64,000 nucleotides of DNA from UBA5364 sp050259235. GTDB lineage: Bacteria > Bacillota_I > Bacilli_A > RF39 > UBA660. The position numbers and the translations under genes were made by a program. The stretch covers positions 218,156 through 282,155 of the forward strand of contig JBLNAG010000005.1 of the NCBI GenBank assembly GCA_050259235.1, given 5' to 3'. Positions 1 to 8,778 of this stretch are shown one piece after another. The first letter of the stretch is position 1; every line of letters begins with the position of its first letter. Below the pieces are notes generated by a model. It ran no database searches and was not told the DNA's origin. It saw only the letters and a list, made by a program, of their open reading frames with translations.

Positions 1-381
1 AAATTATTAAAATATTTGAAATCTAATAATATAAAGACTGCAATAGTTTCATCTTCATCTACTGAAATGATAAAGATGTTATTAAATAATTCAGATATTA
101 GTTTGGATTATTTTGATAAGATAATTGGCTCAGAATTGGTAGCAAATGTAAAACCAAGTCCTGATTTATATACTTTGGCTTGTAAAATGTTTGATATTGA
201 TCCAAAAAAAATGTTTGCAATAGAGGACAGTAGGGTAGGAATTGAAGCTGCGTATAACGCAGGAGTAAAACCTATTTTAATTCCAGACCTTATAGTATCA
301 TCAACTGAAGTTGAAAAGAGAATCATTGCAAAATTTAATTCACTTGATGAAATTATTCCGTTTTTGCAAAATTTAGAATAA
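1..381 (+). CDS. HAD-superfamily hydrolase, beta-phosphoglucomutase-like (5' end outside the window)
   Basis: This is the C-terminal part of a HAD subfamily IA phosphatase or phosphomutase; the frame is open to the first base, so the N-terminal catalytic Asp motif lies outside the window. Motif II is the Ser in AIVSSSS, motif III the Lys of VKPSPDLY, and motif IV the acidic IEDSRVGIEAA, which binds Mg. Family members act on small phosphorylated sugars or nucleotides. It ends 13 bp before the TrpD-like gene, so the two are probably co-transcribed, and a role in removing or moving a phosphate on a ribosylated intermediate is conceivable (inference). A TTG at 16 could be mistaken for a start, but there is no ribosome binding site there. 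Confidence 0.8.
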   Translation, partial: KLLKYLKSNNIKTAIVSSSSTEMIKMLLNNSDISLDYFDKIIGSELVANVKPSPDLYTLACKMFDIDPKKMFAIEDSRVGIEAAYNAGVKPILIPDLIVSSTEVEKRIIAKFNSLDEIIPFLQNLE

Positions 382-394
382 AGGAGTGAGATAG

Positions 395-1543
395 ATGAAT
401 TTAATTAATCATAAAAAACTCAAAGAACCGTATGAATCTCTATACAAATTGAATATTGGGCAATCTCTTGATGAATTTGAAGCTGAAGAAGCAATGTTAG
501 AGATTTTAAATGAAAAGAATTTAGAAAAGAGAGTTAGTCTTTTAACAATGCTGCTAAATGGAGTTATGATTAAAGGTCCTTCTGTTTCTGAAATAAAAGG
601 ATTATTAAATGCTTCATTATCATTGGATAATATATTTAAAAAGGAAAAGCCAAAAATAAAATTGCCAAAAAATGAGTTATTGGTTGGAGTAGCATCAAGT
701 GGTAAAAAAGGTTTTAAAACAATAAATATTACAACCCCTGCAAGTTTTGTTGCAGCTGCTTGTGGTGCATATACTGCAAAAGCATGTTCTCATTCAACAT
801 CTTCAAAAACAGGATCTTCTGATTTTTTAGAGATAGTTGGTATTAATATAAATATTCCTTTAAATGAAAAAATTAAAATACTTCAAGAAAAGAAAATTTC
901 ATTTTTTTCAATAGAAGATACAACCCCAAATTTTGCTGATGTTTATGGTGGTGTTTTTTATGCTCCACATGCTATGAGTTTTGCCTTGGCTGGATTAAGT
1001 TTTCCAGTTAAGATTGATTCTCTAGCTTATGGTTTGTCTCACCCTAATGTAAAACTATCATTAGAAGTGTATAAGGAATACGGTTTTAAAAATGTTTTAG
1101 TGTATACTTCGACTGAAGATGGAGTTCATTATTTAGATGAATTGCCAATTGCAGGGCATGTAAATTTAGTCGGTATGAAAAATGGGAAAGTTGGACGACA
1201 AATATCAGCTAACATTAAAGAAGGATTTACTCTTAATCCAAGTTATAATCTAAATGAAATCGCTGAAAAAGAAGATCGAATTGAAAATGTTAAAGCCTCT
1301 CTAAAAGTACTTCAAGGTACAGGATTAGAAAGTCATACTGATGCAATATGCATTAATGCTGCACTTATTATTCTTTTGGCAAAAAAAGTTAATTCATTAA
1401 ATGAGGGGTATTTATTAGCAAAAGAAAATATTAAAAATGGAAATGTTTTTAAATTATTTTTAGATGTAGTTGAAATGTATGGTGGAAGTAAAGAAAAGAT
1501 ATATAATCTAATTGATGAAAACTGCAAAATTAAGTCAAATTAA
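395..1543 (+). CDS. TrpD-like glycosyltransferase family 3 protein (anthranilate phosphoribosyltransferase-like)
   Basis: 382 aa. It resembles TrpD and pyrimidine nucleoside phosphorylases: a helical N-terminal domain, then a GVASSGKKGFKTIN segment in the place of the PRPP/phosphate-binding loop, and ACSHSTSSKTGSSDFLEIVG, matching the TrpD pattern HGN.SVSSKSGSADVLEALG. TrpD transfers phosphoribose from PRPP to anthranilate. No other trp biosynthetic genes are visible, and the HGN residues are replaced by CSHS, so the acceptor may be something else. The start has a good AAGGAG site. It follows a HAD gene and precedes a TrpRS-like gene after 208 bp without a clear terminator. Fold assignment is fairly sure; the substrate is unknown. 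Confidence 0.72.
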   Translation: MNLINHKKLKEPYESLYKLNIGQSLDEFEAEEAMLEILNEKNLEKRVSLLTMLLNGVMIKGPSVSEIKGLLNASLSLDNIFKKEKPKIKLPKNELLVGVASSGKKGFKTINITTPASFVAAACGAYTAKACSHSTSSKTGSSDFLEIVGININIPLNEKIKILQEKKISFFSIEDTTPNFADVYGGVFYAPHAMSFALAGLSFPVKIDSLAYGLSHPNVKLSLEVYKEYGFKNVLVYTSTEDGVHYLDELPIAGHVNLVGMKNGKVGRQISANIKEGFTLNPSYNLNEIAEKEDRIENVKASLKVLQGTGLESHTDAICINAALIILLAKKVNSLNEGYLLAKENIKNGNVFKLFLDVVEMYGGSKEKIYNLIDENCKIKSN

Positions 1544-1751
1544 TTTGTAAAAAATTATTAATATTTATAAATTTTAATATGTAAGTAAATACAATAATCT
1601 TTACTTTAATAATAAACAAAAAAATAACATAAAATGATAAAATTATCAGACATTCTTATAGCTCAATAAAATAGATTAATTTTTATTTTTATGTTATTAT
1701 ATAGTAGTAATAAATAATATATTATAATATGTAGTGATTTGAGGTGTAATA

Positions 1752-2939
1752 ATGAAAGAAAATTTTGATTTATCAGATGATGAATTAAGAGAATTAGCTG
1801 AAAAGCAAAATAAATCAATAGAAGAAGTTGCTAATGATTATAAATATGCTTTAAAAGATCTAGAATATACCAATAAAAGAATAAGCGAAATAATTGATAA
1901 CTTTAAATATACCGAATTTCCTAGTGATGTTCTATTACACGGGTATGGGGAAAATGATGAACTTAATACAAAATATATGTGTTTTGACAATTTAGAAGTT
2001 TTTGATAAAATTCCTTCAACGGAGTTGGCGATTGTAACAGGCTTTGGTCCTACAAATTCTCCGACAGCTGGAACTCTTTCTGCCATTTTTAGAGTATTGG
2101 AACTTCAAAAACAAACAGGCATATATACTCATATAATTATTTCTGAATTAAGTGCATTAAACTCAAGACAAAAACCATTAAATGAATTAATAACAAATTC
2201 TCATCAATTTATATCTTTTATTAAAAAACTAGGATTTGATGAACAAAATGGTGAGATTAGGACACATAATCACCATGATCATTCTAGAGTATTCTCACTT
2301 GTTTCTAGTGTATTAAAAGTTAATGATTTTCTTGAAAACAGTGAAGCAACTGATGACATGTATAAGAGATTAAATTTATTGGGTAATGATTTCTCGACAA
2401 TGGTAAGTCAAACTTTTACAATTACAGATATAATATTACCTATAATACGTGATAAGAAACAAGGTGTGATTGTTCCGGCTGGATTGGAGGAACACCACTA
2501 TCCATATTTAGCGAGAGTAGCCCTTAATAGAATGAAATTAAAAAATGGTGGAATTGACAGTTTGACTTGTCATAATCCAGAAGTTGGTGCGATATATGGA
2601 AAACTTATTAGTGGACTTTTTCCTTATATAAAAATGTCAAAAAGTATTCAAGATTCGTCTATTAATTTAGGGGATAGTAAAGAGGATTTACATAAGAAGA
2701 TTATTAACTGTGGAAAAAGGAACGAGAAAGTTATTTTACAAATGATGGTACTTGCTTCTAATTGGAGTCCGGAAAAGATAAGTAAAGCAAAAAAAACTTT
2801 TGACAATTTAGAAACAAATTATGCTGATTGGGAAAAAATAAAGTATGATTATTTAGATTTTTTTACTGAAATTAAAACTCTTTGGGATAATTCAAAATAC
2901 GAAGAGGAAATCAATACATACAATGAACTATTTATATAA
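1752..2939 (+). CDS. Class I aminoacyl-tRNA synthetase paralogue, TrpRS/TyrRS-like
   Basis: 395 aa. A Rossmann-type class I synthetase core is visible. The HIGH-like region is GFGPTNSPTAGTLSAIFR (TxGT in place of HxGH), near residue 100, and a canonical KMSKS lies in YIKMSKSIQD near residue 297. VIVPAGLEEHHYPYLARVA resembles the VPxGxDQxPYxxLxRD region of archaeal/eukaryotic-type TrpRS. About 70 residues of helix precede the core and about 90 follow it. A normal bacterial TrpRS is encoded two genes downstream, so this copy may charge a tRNA under special conditions, confer resistance to a TrpRS inhibitor, or use an aminoacyl adenylate in biosynthesis (inference). Start chosen by the GAGGTG site 8 nt upstream. 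Confidence 0.7.
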   Translation: MKENFDLSDDELRELAEKQNKSIEEVANDYKYALKDLEYTNKRISEIIDNFKYTEFPSDVLLHGYGENDELNTKYMCFDNLEVFDKIPSTELAIVTGFGPTNSPTAGTLSAIFRVLELQKQTGIYTHIIISELSALNSRQKPLNELITNSHQFISFIKKLGFDEQNGEIRTHNHHDHSRVFSLVSSVLKVNDFLENSEATDDMYKRLNLLGNDFSTMVSQTFTITDIILPIIRDKKQGVIVPAGLEEHHYPYLARVALNRMKLKNGGIDSLTCHNPEVGAIYGKLISGLFPYIKMSKSIQDSSINLGDSKEDLHKKIINCGKRNEKVILQMMVLASNWSPEKISKAKKTFDNLETNYADWEKIKYDYLDFFTEIKTLWDNSKYEEEINTYNELFI

Positions 2940-2954
2940 AAAGGATTGTGAATT

Positions 2955-3779
2955 ATGAAATTAATAGTATGTGATATGAGTGGAATAGTATCTATTAAAG
3001 GAGTGAACAATAGTGAACTTTTAGATGTTTTTCCAAATCTTAAAAACTTTCAATATACATTTTGCACAGGTAAAGGATATATGGGTGGTTATGATACGAT
3101 AAAAGATTATGACATTCCACTTCCTTTGATAGTTGAAAATGGAAGTGTATTAGTATCAAAAGATGGTAAAGTTATACATGCTGAAAGCATTGATAATGAT
3201 AGTGTGTGTGAACTAATAGATGAAATATTCGAAATGAAATATGAATTTATTGCTTTCGTTAATCTAATAACTCATAAATACAAATTTTTACGCGGTAAAA
3301 AGGATTTATCCGAAGAATTGAGTAGACCATATTTTTTTAGTGAAGAAACCTTTTATGATAAAGAACAATATAAGAAGTCAATAAAAGATCATGATATTGT
3401 TAGAATAATTACTAGGGGTTTGGAAGTAAAGGATTCTATAAAAAGTGCCAATAAGTTTCATGTAGTTGTTTCTGAACAAGAGTATCATTCTTTTTGTAAA
3501 CCTGGTAAAAATAAAAAAAGTGGTATAATAAAACTTGTAGAAAAATATGGATTTAATTTAGAAGATGTTATTATTATAGGAAATGATTCAAATGACATTG
3601 ATATGTTTGGATTGGATTGTGGATTAAAAATTGCTACTGGCAACAATAATACACCAAAAGAGTTATTGGAACTTGCTGATGTATTTGTAAAATTAGATGA
3701 GTTACCTAATTTTCTAGTAGAAATTGACAAAAATCCAAACAATATGTTAAAATATAGGGGTTCAAAGGGGGAATTCTAA
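2955..3779 (+). CDS. HAD-superfamily hydrolase, Cof/MPGP-like
   Basis: 274 aa. C-terminal motif IV is GNDSNDIDMF, as in Cof-type and mannosyl-3-phosphoglycerate phosphatases, with a cap domain between about residues 90 and 190. Motif I is CDMSG: the nucleophile Asp is kept but the second Asp of DxD is Ser, so the general acid/base is missing and the catalytic rate or reaction may differ. The stop codon overlaps the trpS start (TAATG), so the two are translationally coupled. It sits 15 bp after the TrpRS-like gene in the same apparent operon. Substrate unknown. Confidence 0.7.
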   Translation: MKLIVCDMSGIVSIKGVNNSELLDVFPNLKNFQYTFCTGKGYMGGYDTIKDYDIPLPLIVENGSVLVSKDGKVIHAESIDNDSVCELIDEIFEMKYEFIAFVNLITHKYKFLRGKKDLSEELSRPYFFSEETFYDKEQYKKSIKDHDIVRIITRGLEVKDSIKSANKFHVVVSEQEYHSFCKPGKNKKSGIIKLVEKYGFNLEDVIIIGNDSNDIDMFGLDCGLKIATGNNNTPKELLELADVFVKLDELPNFLVEIDKNPNNMLKYRGSKGEF

Positions 3780-4900
3780 TGAAAGATACAATTTTGACAG
3801 GAGATCGTCCAACAGGAAGATTGCATTTAGGACATTATGTTGGATCATTAATGAATCGAGTTAATCTTCAAAACTCAGGGAAGTATGAGGATATTTTCAT
3901 TATGATTGCTGATTCACAAGCTACAACAGACAATGCTAATAATATTGAAAAAATAAGACAAAATGTTATAGAAGTCGCATTAGATTATTTAGCATGTGGA
4001 ATAGATCCTAATAAGAGTACAATTTTTCTTCAATCACAAATTCCAGAATTAACAGAATTAACATTTTATTATATGAATTTAGTAACTTTAGCTAGATTAC
4101 AAAGAAATCCTACTGTGAAAGAAGAAATAAAAACAAAAAACTTTGAAAAAAGTATTCCAGCAGGTTTCTTAACATATCCAGTTAGTCAAGCTGCTGATAT
4201 AACAGCTTTTGGCGCAAACATTGTTCCAGTTGGTGATGATCAATTACCAATGATCGAACAAACAAGAGAAATTGTTAGAAGTTTTAATTCAACTTATGGA
4301 AATACTTTAGTAGAGCCAAAAGAACTATTACCAGAGAATGAAAATTGTAGTAGATTACCTGGTTTAGATGGAAAATCAAAAATGAGTAAATCTTTAGGAA
4401 ATTGTATTTATCTAGCTGATTCACCTGAAGAAATAAAGACGAAAATAATGGGGATGTTTACTGATCCAAATCATTTAAGAGTGGAAGATCCAGGAAACAC
4501 AAAAAATAATCCAGTATTTATATACTTAGAGGCTTTTGCAAAAGATAAACATTTTGAAAAGTATCTACCAGAATATAAAAATTTAGATGAACTAAAAGCT
4601 CATTATGAACGTGGTGGACTAGGTGATATGAAAGTAAAAAGATTCTTAAATGATGTTGTTCAAGAGTTATTAGCACCAATTCGTGCAAGAAGAGAACAAT
4701 ATCAAAGACATATTCCAGAAGTTTATCAAATATTGTTTGCAGGAAGTCAAAAGGCACGTGGTGTAGCTGCACAAACATTATCAAGAGTTAAAAAAGCTAT
4801 TGGACTTAATTATTTTGAAGATATTGATTTAATTGCTGAACAGTCAAAAAGATTTGCACAAGCAGCTGATTCAATTGAAACGACTCCAAAAAAAAAATAG
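3779..4900 (+). CDS. trpS: Tryptophanyl-tRNA synthetase
   Basis: 373 aa, slightly longer than the common 330-340 aa form. It attaches Trp to tRNA-Trp in the cytoplasm. The ATP-binding signature is DRPTGRLHLGHYVGSL near residues 9-24, followed by SQAADITAFGANIVPVGDDQ (tryptophan pocket and dimer region) and SKMSKSLGN near residue 200. This is the TrpRS type common in lactic acid bacteria and other Bacillota. The ATG overlaps the stop codon of the HAD gene and its GGGGGA site lies inside that gene. The C-terminus is Lys-rich. It is followed by a strong terminator. No T-box leader was recognised upstream. Confidence 0.95.
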   Translation: MKDTILTGDRPTGRLHLGHYVGSLMNRVNLQNSGKYEDIFIMIADSQATTDNANNIEKIRQNVIEVALDYLACGIDPNKSTIFLQSQIPELTELTFYYMNLVTLARLQRNPTVKEEIKTKNFEKSIPAGFLTYPVSQAADITAFGANIVPVGDDQLPMIEQTREIVRSFNSTYGNTLVEPKELLPENENCSRLPGLDGKSKMSKSLGNCIYLADSPEEIKTKIMGMFTDPNHLRVEDPGNTKNNPVFIYLEAFAKDKHFEKYLPEYKNLDELKAHYERGGLGDMKVKRFLNDVVQELLAPIRARREQYQRHIPEVYQILFAGSQKARGVAAQTLSRVKKAIGLNYFEDIDLIAEQSKRFAQAADSIETTPKKK

Positions 4901-4935
4901 AAGATATGGACTCTTAAAAATAAATAATTAAAATT

Positions 4936-4963
4936 AAAACAAGATTAAATCTTGTTTTTTTTA
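4936..4963 (+). terminator. Rho-independent terminator after trpS, possibly bidirectional
   Basis: A 10-bp perfect stem (4936-4945 with 4949-4958) with a TAA loop is followed by a T-run. It separates trpS from the convergent minus-strand operon and may serve both. Confidence 0.9.
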
Positions 4964-4967
4964 TTTA

Positions 4968-6122
4968 CTATAAATCAATTTTTTGGGTTAAAAGATCAAA
5001 GTTATCTTTATAATCAAATCCAGACGATACTGAATAACTCTTTACATTTGTAAATATTTCCATTAATTCTTCTTTTCGTTTGTTTTTATTTAAATTTGTA
5101 ATATCAGTTAGTCCTTTAAAAAGCATAACAGTAGGGGCAAGACTTAATTCTAAAAATCTCTCAACATTTTCAGTAGGACAGTTTTTTTCAATGGTCATGC
5201 CTAAATTATCCTTATCAAGTGATACTTTTAATGAATGAGTTATTTTATTGTTGGTAATATTATTTTTATTTTTACATAGAGAATCAAAATCTATTGACAT
5301 TTGTTCTTTTTTTCCAAGTTCAAATAATTCTTTTTTATCAACATGTGCCATAGATAAGAATGAATCATTGATAAATCCCAATTTATCAAAAAACTCTTTG
5401 AATTCAAGATAAGTGCCAACTCTTATATTGAAATAGTTTCTTATGTTGAAATTAAGTATTTCACCATGTTTGGTGATGTAGGTAGTTTCTTCTGTAATAA
5501 TTTGCCAACCGTTTGTTAAAAACAACAATGCAAAAGTAGTCTTTCCACCTAAAGAAGAGTTACTAATGAGAATATTGGTTTTCCCATTACTTACTAATCC
5601 ACCGTGAACTGCATATAAGTCAGCATATAATAAGTAGGGAGTTAATAACAAAATATTAACCATAGTCAATGCTTTTTTTTCATTCTTAATTATCATTAAG
5701 CATTGATTAGTTTTTGTATTGTAAATATAATAAAAATACTCATAGCATTTGATAATATAAAATTCATTATCCTTTGTGCATTTGGCGGCAGAAGTATTAT
5801 GTGTAGCAATATTAAATTCTGCTATTCTATCATTTGATGACCAATCCTCATTATAAAATATAGATTCAATTTTTTGAAAGATATCTTCATTCTCAGAAAC
5901 ATATGCATTAATAATATTACAATCATTGTTCTGCGAAGCATTTAACAATCTATTGAAAGATTTACTAAATTCCTCCAATTTATCAGAGCATAAATTAGAA
6001 TCACAAGTAATGATTGTTTTTAGATTATCGCTAACTAAATTATGTAATGTATAATTTTTTCCATTCATAATAGTTTCTAAACTATCACAAAAGATTTTAT
6101 TTATTCTTGTGGTTAAATCCAT
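4968..6122 (-). CDS. HPr kinase/phosphorylase-like (HprK-related) P-loop protein
   Basis: 384 aa. The C-terminal half has an HprK-like fold: AVHGGLVSNGKTNILISNSSLGGKTTFA contains strands around a P-loop (LGGKTT), followed by WQIITEETTYI, the region where HprK proteins have an acidic Asp/Glu pair after the P-loop. The N-terminal 190 residues are variable. HprK-related kinases beside family-5 nucleotidyltransferases are known from lasso-peptide and other RiPP or capsule loci, where they act on small molecules or peptides and not on HPr. Start set at the ATG 10 nt after AGAGGA; a TTG three codons upstream lies too close to that site. Second gene of a two-gene minus-strand operon, 17 bp after its partner. 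The substrate cannot be told. Confidence 0.68.
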   Translation of the reverse strand: MDLTTRINKIFCDSLETIMNGKNYTLHNLVSDNLKTIITCDSNLCSDKLEEFSKSFNRLLNASQNNDCNIINAYVSENEDIFQKIESIFYNEDWSSNDRIAEFNIATHNTSAAKCTKDNEFYIIKCYEYFYYIYNTKTNQCLMIIKNEKKALTMVNILLLTPYLLYADLYAVHGGLVSNGKTNILISNSSLGGKTTFALLFLTNGWQIITEETTYITKHGEILNFNIRNYFNIRVGTYLEFKEFFDKLGFINDSFLSMAHVDKKELFELGKKEQMSIDFDSLCKNKNNITNNKITHSLKVSLDKDNLGMTIEKNCPTENVERFLELSLAPTVMLFKGLTDITNLNKNKRKEELMEIFTNVKSYSVSSGFDYKDNFDLLTQKIDL

Positions 6123-6139
6123 ATTTCTCAAATCCTCTT

Positions 6140-7231
6140 TTAATTATATTTATTTATGATATCGTAAGAAAAAAGTCTATCAATTAAATTACCGGTGTCT
6201 TCCATTTTGTTTTCTGAATTATACTGATCAAAAATTTCTGTCATAATTTTTTCGCCGATATAATTATATTTTTGATAAAGTATGTTTACGTTATCTATTT
6301 TCATTATGTCTGGGAAAATTTTAGCTGTATAATTTAGTGCAAAAAACACTTGTTTGTCAAAATTATACTTAATAGAATCTTCAAATATTTTTTCTGGATT
6401 AATTGTCTCAAAATATTTTTGAATAAATAAATATAAATCAACAAATTTATATAGATCTAACACTTTTCTTTTTTTAACAATATCCAATAATACTGAATCT
6501 TTATAAAGATGAATACATAATTGGATAAATAGATGTTCTTCTTTCAATGAGTAGATTGAAGAATTACTATCGATAGGGACAAGTATTCTTTCGTCTAAAA
6601 AGGAAGTTACTATCTCGTTGTTAGCATTTGGATTCCAATCTAATGAAAAATTAACATCTACATCGATAGTTTTAATAGTCACTTTATTTATAACTTTAAT
6701 AAAAGGAGCTGTTTCACCTCTATCTTTTATACTTTGTGCAATAGTATGATTATCAAATTCTTCAACAGTATCATTTTTATAATTATATTTTCCTTGCACA
6801 AAATCAAGTTCATATAAAGCTTTTTTAACTTCTTGGATTGAATCTTTAGATACAAGTATATCTATATCATTAGAAGCTCTAGTGCCTGCTGGGTAAAGTG
6901 TACTAGATAAAACTGAACCTTTTAAAAATACATGTTTAATATTACATTCACACAACTTTGAAGAAATATCTTTTATATATTCTTTTTGTAAATCTAATCT
7001 TAAACTCTGTGACTGATGAATCATATATATTGAAAAAAACACAGGGAAATCTAATTTCCTTATATTGATTGAGTTTATTCTTTCATAAGCAAGACCAGCT
7101 ACTCGGTGATAACACAGATATCCTAAAACCTCAATCCAATTTATACTTTTATCATCTAGGATTTCAATTAATTTATCTTTATTATTATCCATTTTTACTA
7201 TTTCTAGTACAGCAGTGTGTTCCTTTTTCAT
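6140..7231 (-). CDS. Nucleotidyltransferase family protein (NTP_transf_5 type)
   Basis: 363 aa. The nucleotidyltransferase core is visible as HVFLKGSVLSSTLYPAGTRASNDIDILV near residues 95-125: GS followed by the metal-binding DID of polymerase-beta-type transferases. A third acidic position may be the Asp of IDVDVNFSLDW. This matches the uncharacterised nucleotidyltransferase family 5, often paired with HprK-like kinases in RiPP and polysaccharide clusters. First gene after a near-consensus promoter; the AGGTG site places the start at 7231, not at the GTG three codons upstream. It probably works together with the downstream kinase on one substrate (inference). Confidence 0.7.
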   Translation of the reverse strand: MKKEHTAVLEIVKMDNNKDKLIEILDDKSINWIEVLGYLCYHRVAGLAYERINSINIRKLDFPVFFSIYMIHQSQSLRLDLQKEYIKDISSKLCECNIKHVFLKGSVLSSTLYPAGTRASNDIDILVSKDSIQEVKKALYELDFVQGKYNYKNDTVEEFDNHTIAQSIKDRGETAPFIKVINKVTIKTIDVDVNFSLDWNPNANNEIVTSFLDERILVPIDSNSSIYSLKEEHLFIQLCIHLYKDSVLLDIVKKRKVLDLYKFVDLYLFIQKYFETINPEKIFEDSIKYNFDKQVFFALNYTAKIFPDIMKIDNVNILYQKYNYIGEKIMTEIFDQYNSENKMEDTGNLIDRLFSYDIINKYN

Positions 7232-7270
7232 AAACTTCACCTATCTAAATTTCCATGCTTTGATAGGTAC

Positions 7271-7299
7271 ATTATAGTATAAAAGAATAGTTAAGTCAA
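7271..7299 (-). promoter_or_regulatory. Sigma-A promoter for the nucleotidyltransferase/HprK-like operon
   Basis: On the minus strand: TTGACT (7299-7294), a 17-bp spacer, TATAAT (7276-7271). It lies 40 bp before the start codon and is among the best promoter matches in the window. Confidence 0.85.
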
Positions 7300-7576
7300 T
7301 CTTATTAAACAAATAGGGTTGGTGACAAATTTGTTTGCTATTTAATGATTTGATTAGGAGTAATGAAACAATTAATATCAAAATAAAAGAAAAATATATG
7401 ATAGAAGTAGTAAAAGGTGTTATATAAAAAATGGTGATGTTTTAATATCCTGTTATATAATAAATATTAATTTTAACAAAAAGATAATTCAATTCATATG
7501 ATAGTCTTTTTTAAATCCTATACAATAATAATCTAATATGTTAAAATACGTTTAGTAGATGATGTTGGAGGTTATT
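7300..7576. other. Divergent intergenic region without a gene
   Basis: The space between the minus-strand operon promoter and the next plus-strand gene holds only very short frames, such as an ATG after AGGAG near 7358 that stops after seven codons. A candidate RiPP precursor for the neighbouring kinase/transferase pair was looked for and not found. Confidence 0.5.
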
Positions 7577-8665
7577 ATGACAGGAATATATGTTGGAAAA
7601 TTCTTTCCGTTACATAATGGACATATTAATTGTATAAATAGTTTAATTAAGATATGTGATAAAGTATATGTTGTTTTTTATAATAATCCATTAAAAGAAG
7701 CTAAATTAAATCAAGAATTAAGTTATAGTATTGATGAAAGAATTATGGATGCTAAAGAAATATTTAAGAATGATAATGTTGAAATAGTAAATTATAATGT
7801 TAACCCTAATTTAATATTTCCTAAGGATTATTTAAAAATAAAAGAAGAAATATTAAATGTAGTGGGTATAGAAAAATTTGATATTCAAGTTTTTGGACAA
7901 GAGGAAGAAGAAATCTATAAGAATTATATTTATGCGGATAGATATATTGCTGAACCCTTATTACTATTACCAGATAATAAAAGTTTTCATGCTACACTAG
8001 TTAGAAATAACTATTTAAAATATCGAAAATATTTACCAGAAATAGTAAGAAATAGATTAGATAAGAAATATGCTAATAAAATAATTATTTGTGTTTCTGG
8101 GAAAAGTGGAAGTGGTAAAAGTACTTTATCTAAGTATATATTAGATGAATATGATAATAGTATTCATATTGATATTGATAAGTTAGCGCATCAAGCATTA
8201 GAAGATGAATATACCAAGAAAAAAGTAATTGAAATTACTTCAAACTCTATTTTAGATGAATCAAATAAAATAGATCGAAGGAAATTAGGCAATATTGTCT
8301 TTAATAATAAACAATTACAAGATAAAGTCTATAATCAAACTTGGATCTATATGAATTCAATAATAAAAAAACATATATCAAATAGAGATAATTTAATAAT
8401 TATACTAGATTGGTATAATATTGTTAATAAAGAAGAATATTGGAATGAAAGAAATATTAAAATTATAACTAATAGAGAATATAACACAAGAAAAGAATAT
8501 GTAATTGCTAGGGATAACATTACTGAAGATTATTTTGAATTAAGAGAAAAAAATGCTTTAACTTATGATGAATTAAAGATAGATTTAGTTATAAATATGG
8601 AAGATAATAAGAGAAATATAATGGATAAAATTGACAATTTATTTGAAAAAAGTATAAAGAATTGA
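7577..8665 (+). CDS. Bifunctional nucleotidyltransferase / dephospho-CoA kinase-like fusion
   Basis: 362 aa. Residues 1-155 form a cytidylyltransferase-type Rossmann domain with GIYVGKFFPLHNGH, the HxGH motif seen in NadR/NMNAT and CoaD. Residues from about 170 form a P-loop kinase: ICVSGKSGSGKSTLSK, then DIDKLAHQAL and RRKLGNIVFNN, which are diagnostic of dephospho-CoA kinase (CoaE). Possible roles are the last two CoA steps (as in the eukaryotic CoA synthase fusion) or an NadR-like NAD salvage reaction. The start was moved to the ATG preceded by GGAGG; two in-frame ATGs upstream overlap that site. The stop codon lies inside the terminator stem. Confidence 0.8.
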   Translation: MTGIYVGKFFPLHNGHINCINSLIKICDKVYVVFYNNPLKEAKLNQELSYSIDERIMDAKEIFKNDNVEIVNYNVNPNLIFPKDYLKIKEEILNVVGIEKFDIQVFGQEEEEIYKNYIYADRYIAEPLLLLPDNKSFHATLVRNNYLKYRKYLPEIVRNRLDKKYANKIIICVSGKSGSGKSTLSKYILDEYDNSIHIDIDKLAHQALEDEYTKKKVIEITSNSILDESNKIDRRKLGNIVFNNKQLQDKVYNQTWIYMNSIIKKHISNRDNLIIILDWYNIVNKEEYWNERNIKIITNREYNTRKEYVIARDNITEDYFELREKNALTYDELKIDLVINMEDNKRNIMDKIDNLFEKSIKN

Positions 8666-8688
8666 CTAGTTTAGTCAATTCTTTTAAA
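8656..8688 (+). terminator. Terminator overlapping the end of the fusion gene
   Basis: A 13-bp perfect stem (8656-8668 with 8672-8684) with a 3-nt loop and a short T-run. The stem includes the TGA stop codon. Confidence 0.88.
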
Positions 8689-8724
8689 TTATAAAAGTTT
8701 GTTATATATTTCTAATATAAAATA

Positions 8725-8733
8725 TGCTATAAT
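8725..8733 (+). promoter_or_regulatory. Extended -10 promoter for yjjX-like gene
   Basis: TGCTATAAT is an extended -10 element 45 bp before the start codon. No good -35 hexamer is seen at the right distance. Confidence 0.5.
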
Positions 8734-8778
8734 TATTTCGAAATATGATTATTTTTAAAGGCGAAGGAGTGAGTTAGT

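Noticed and set aside
1544..1751. T-box leader before the TrpRS-like gene
   Set aside because: No AGGGTGGNACCGCG-type T-box sequence and no terminator/antiterminator pair could be seen.
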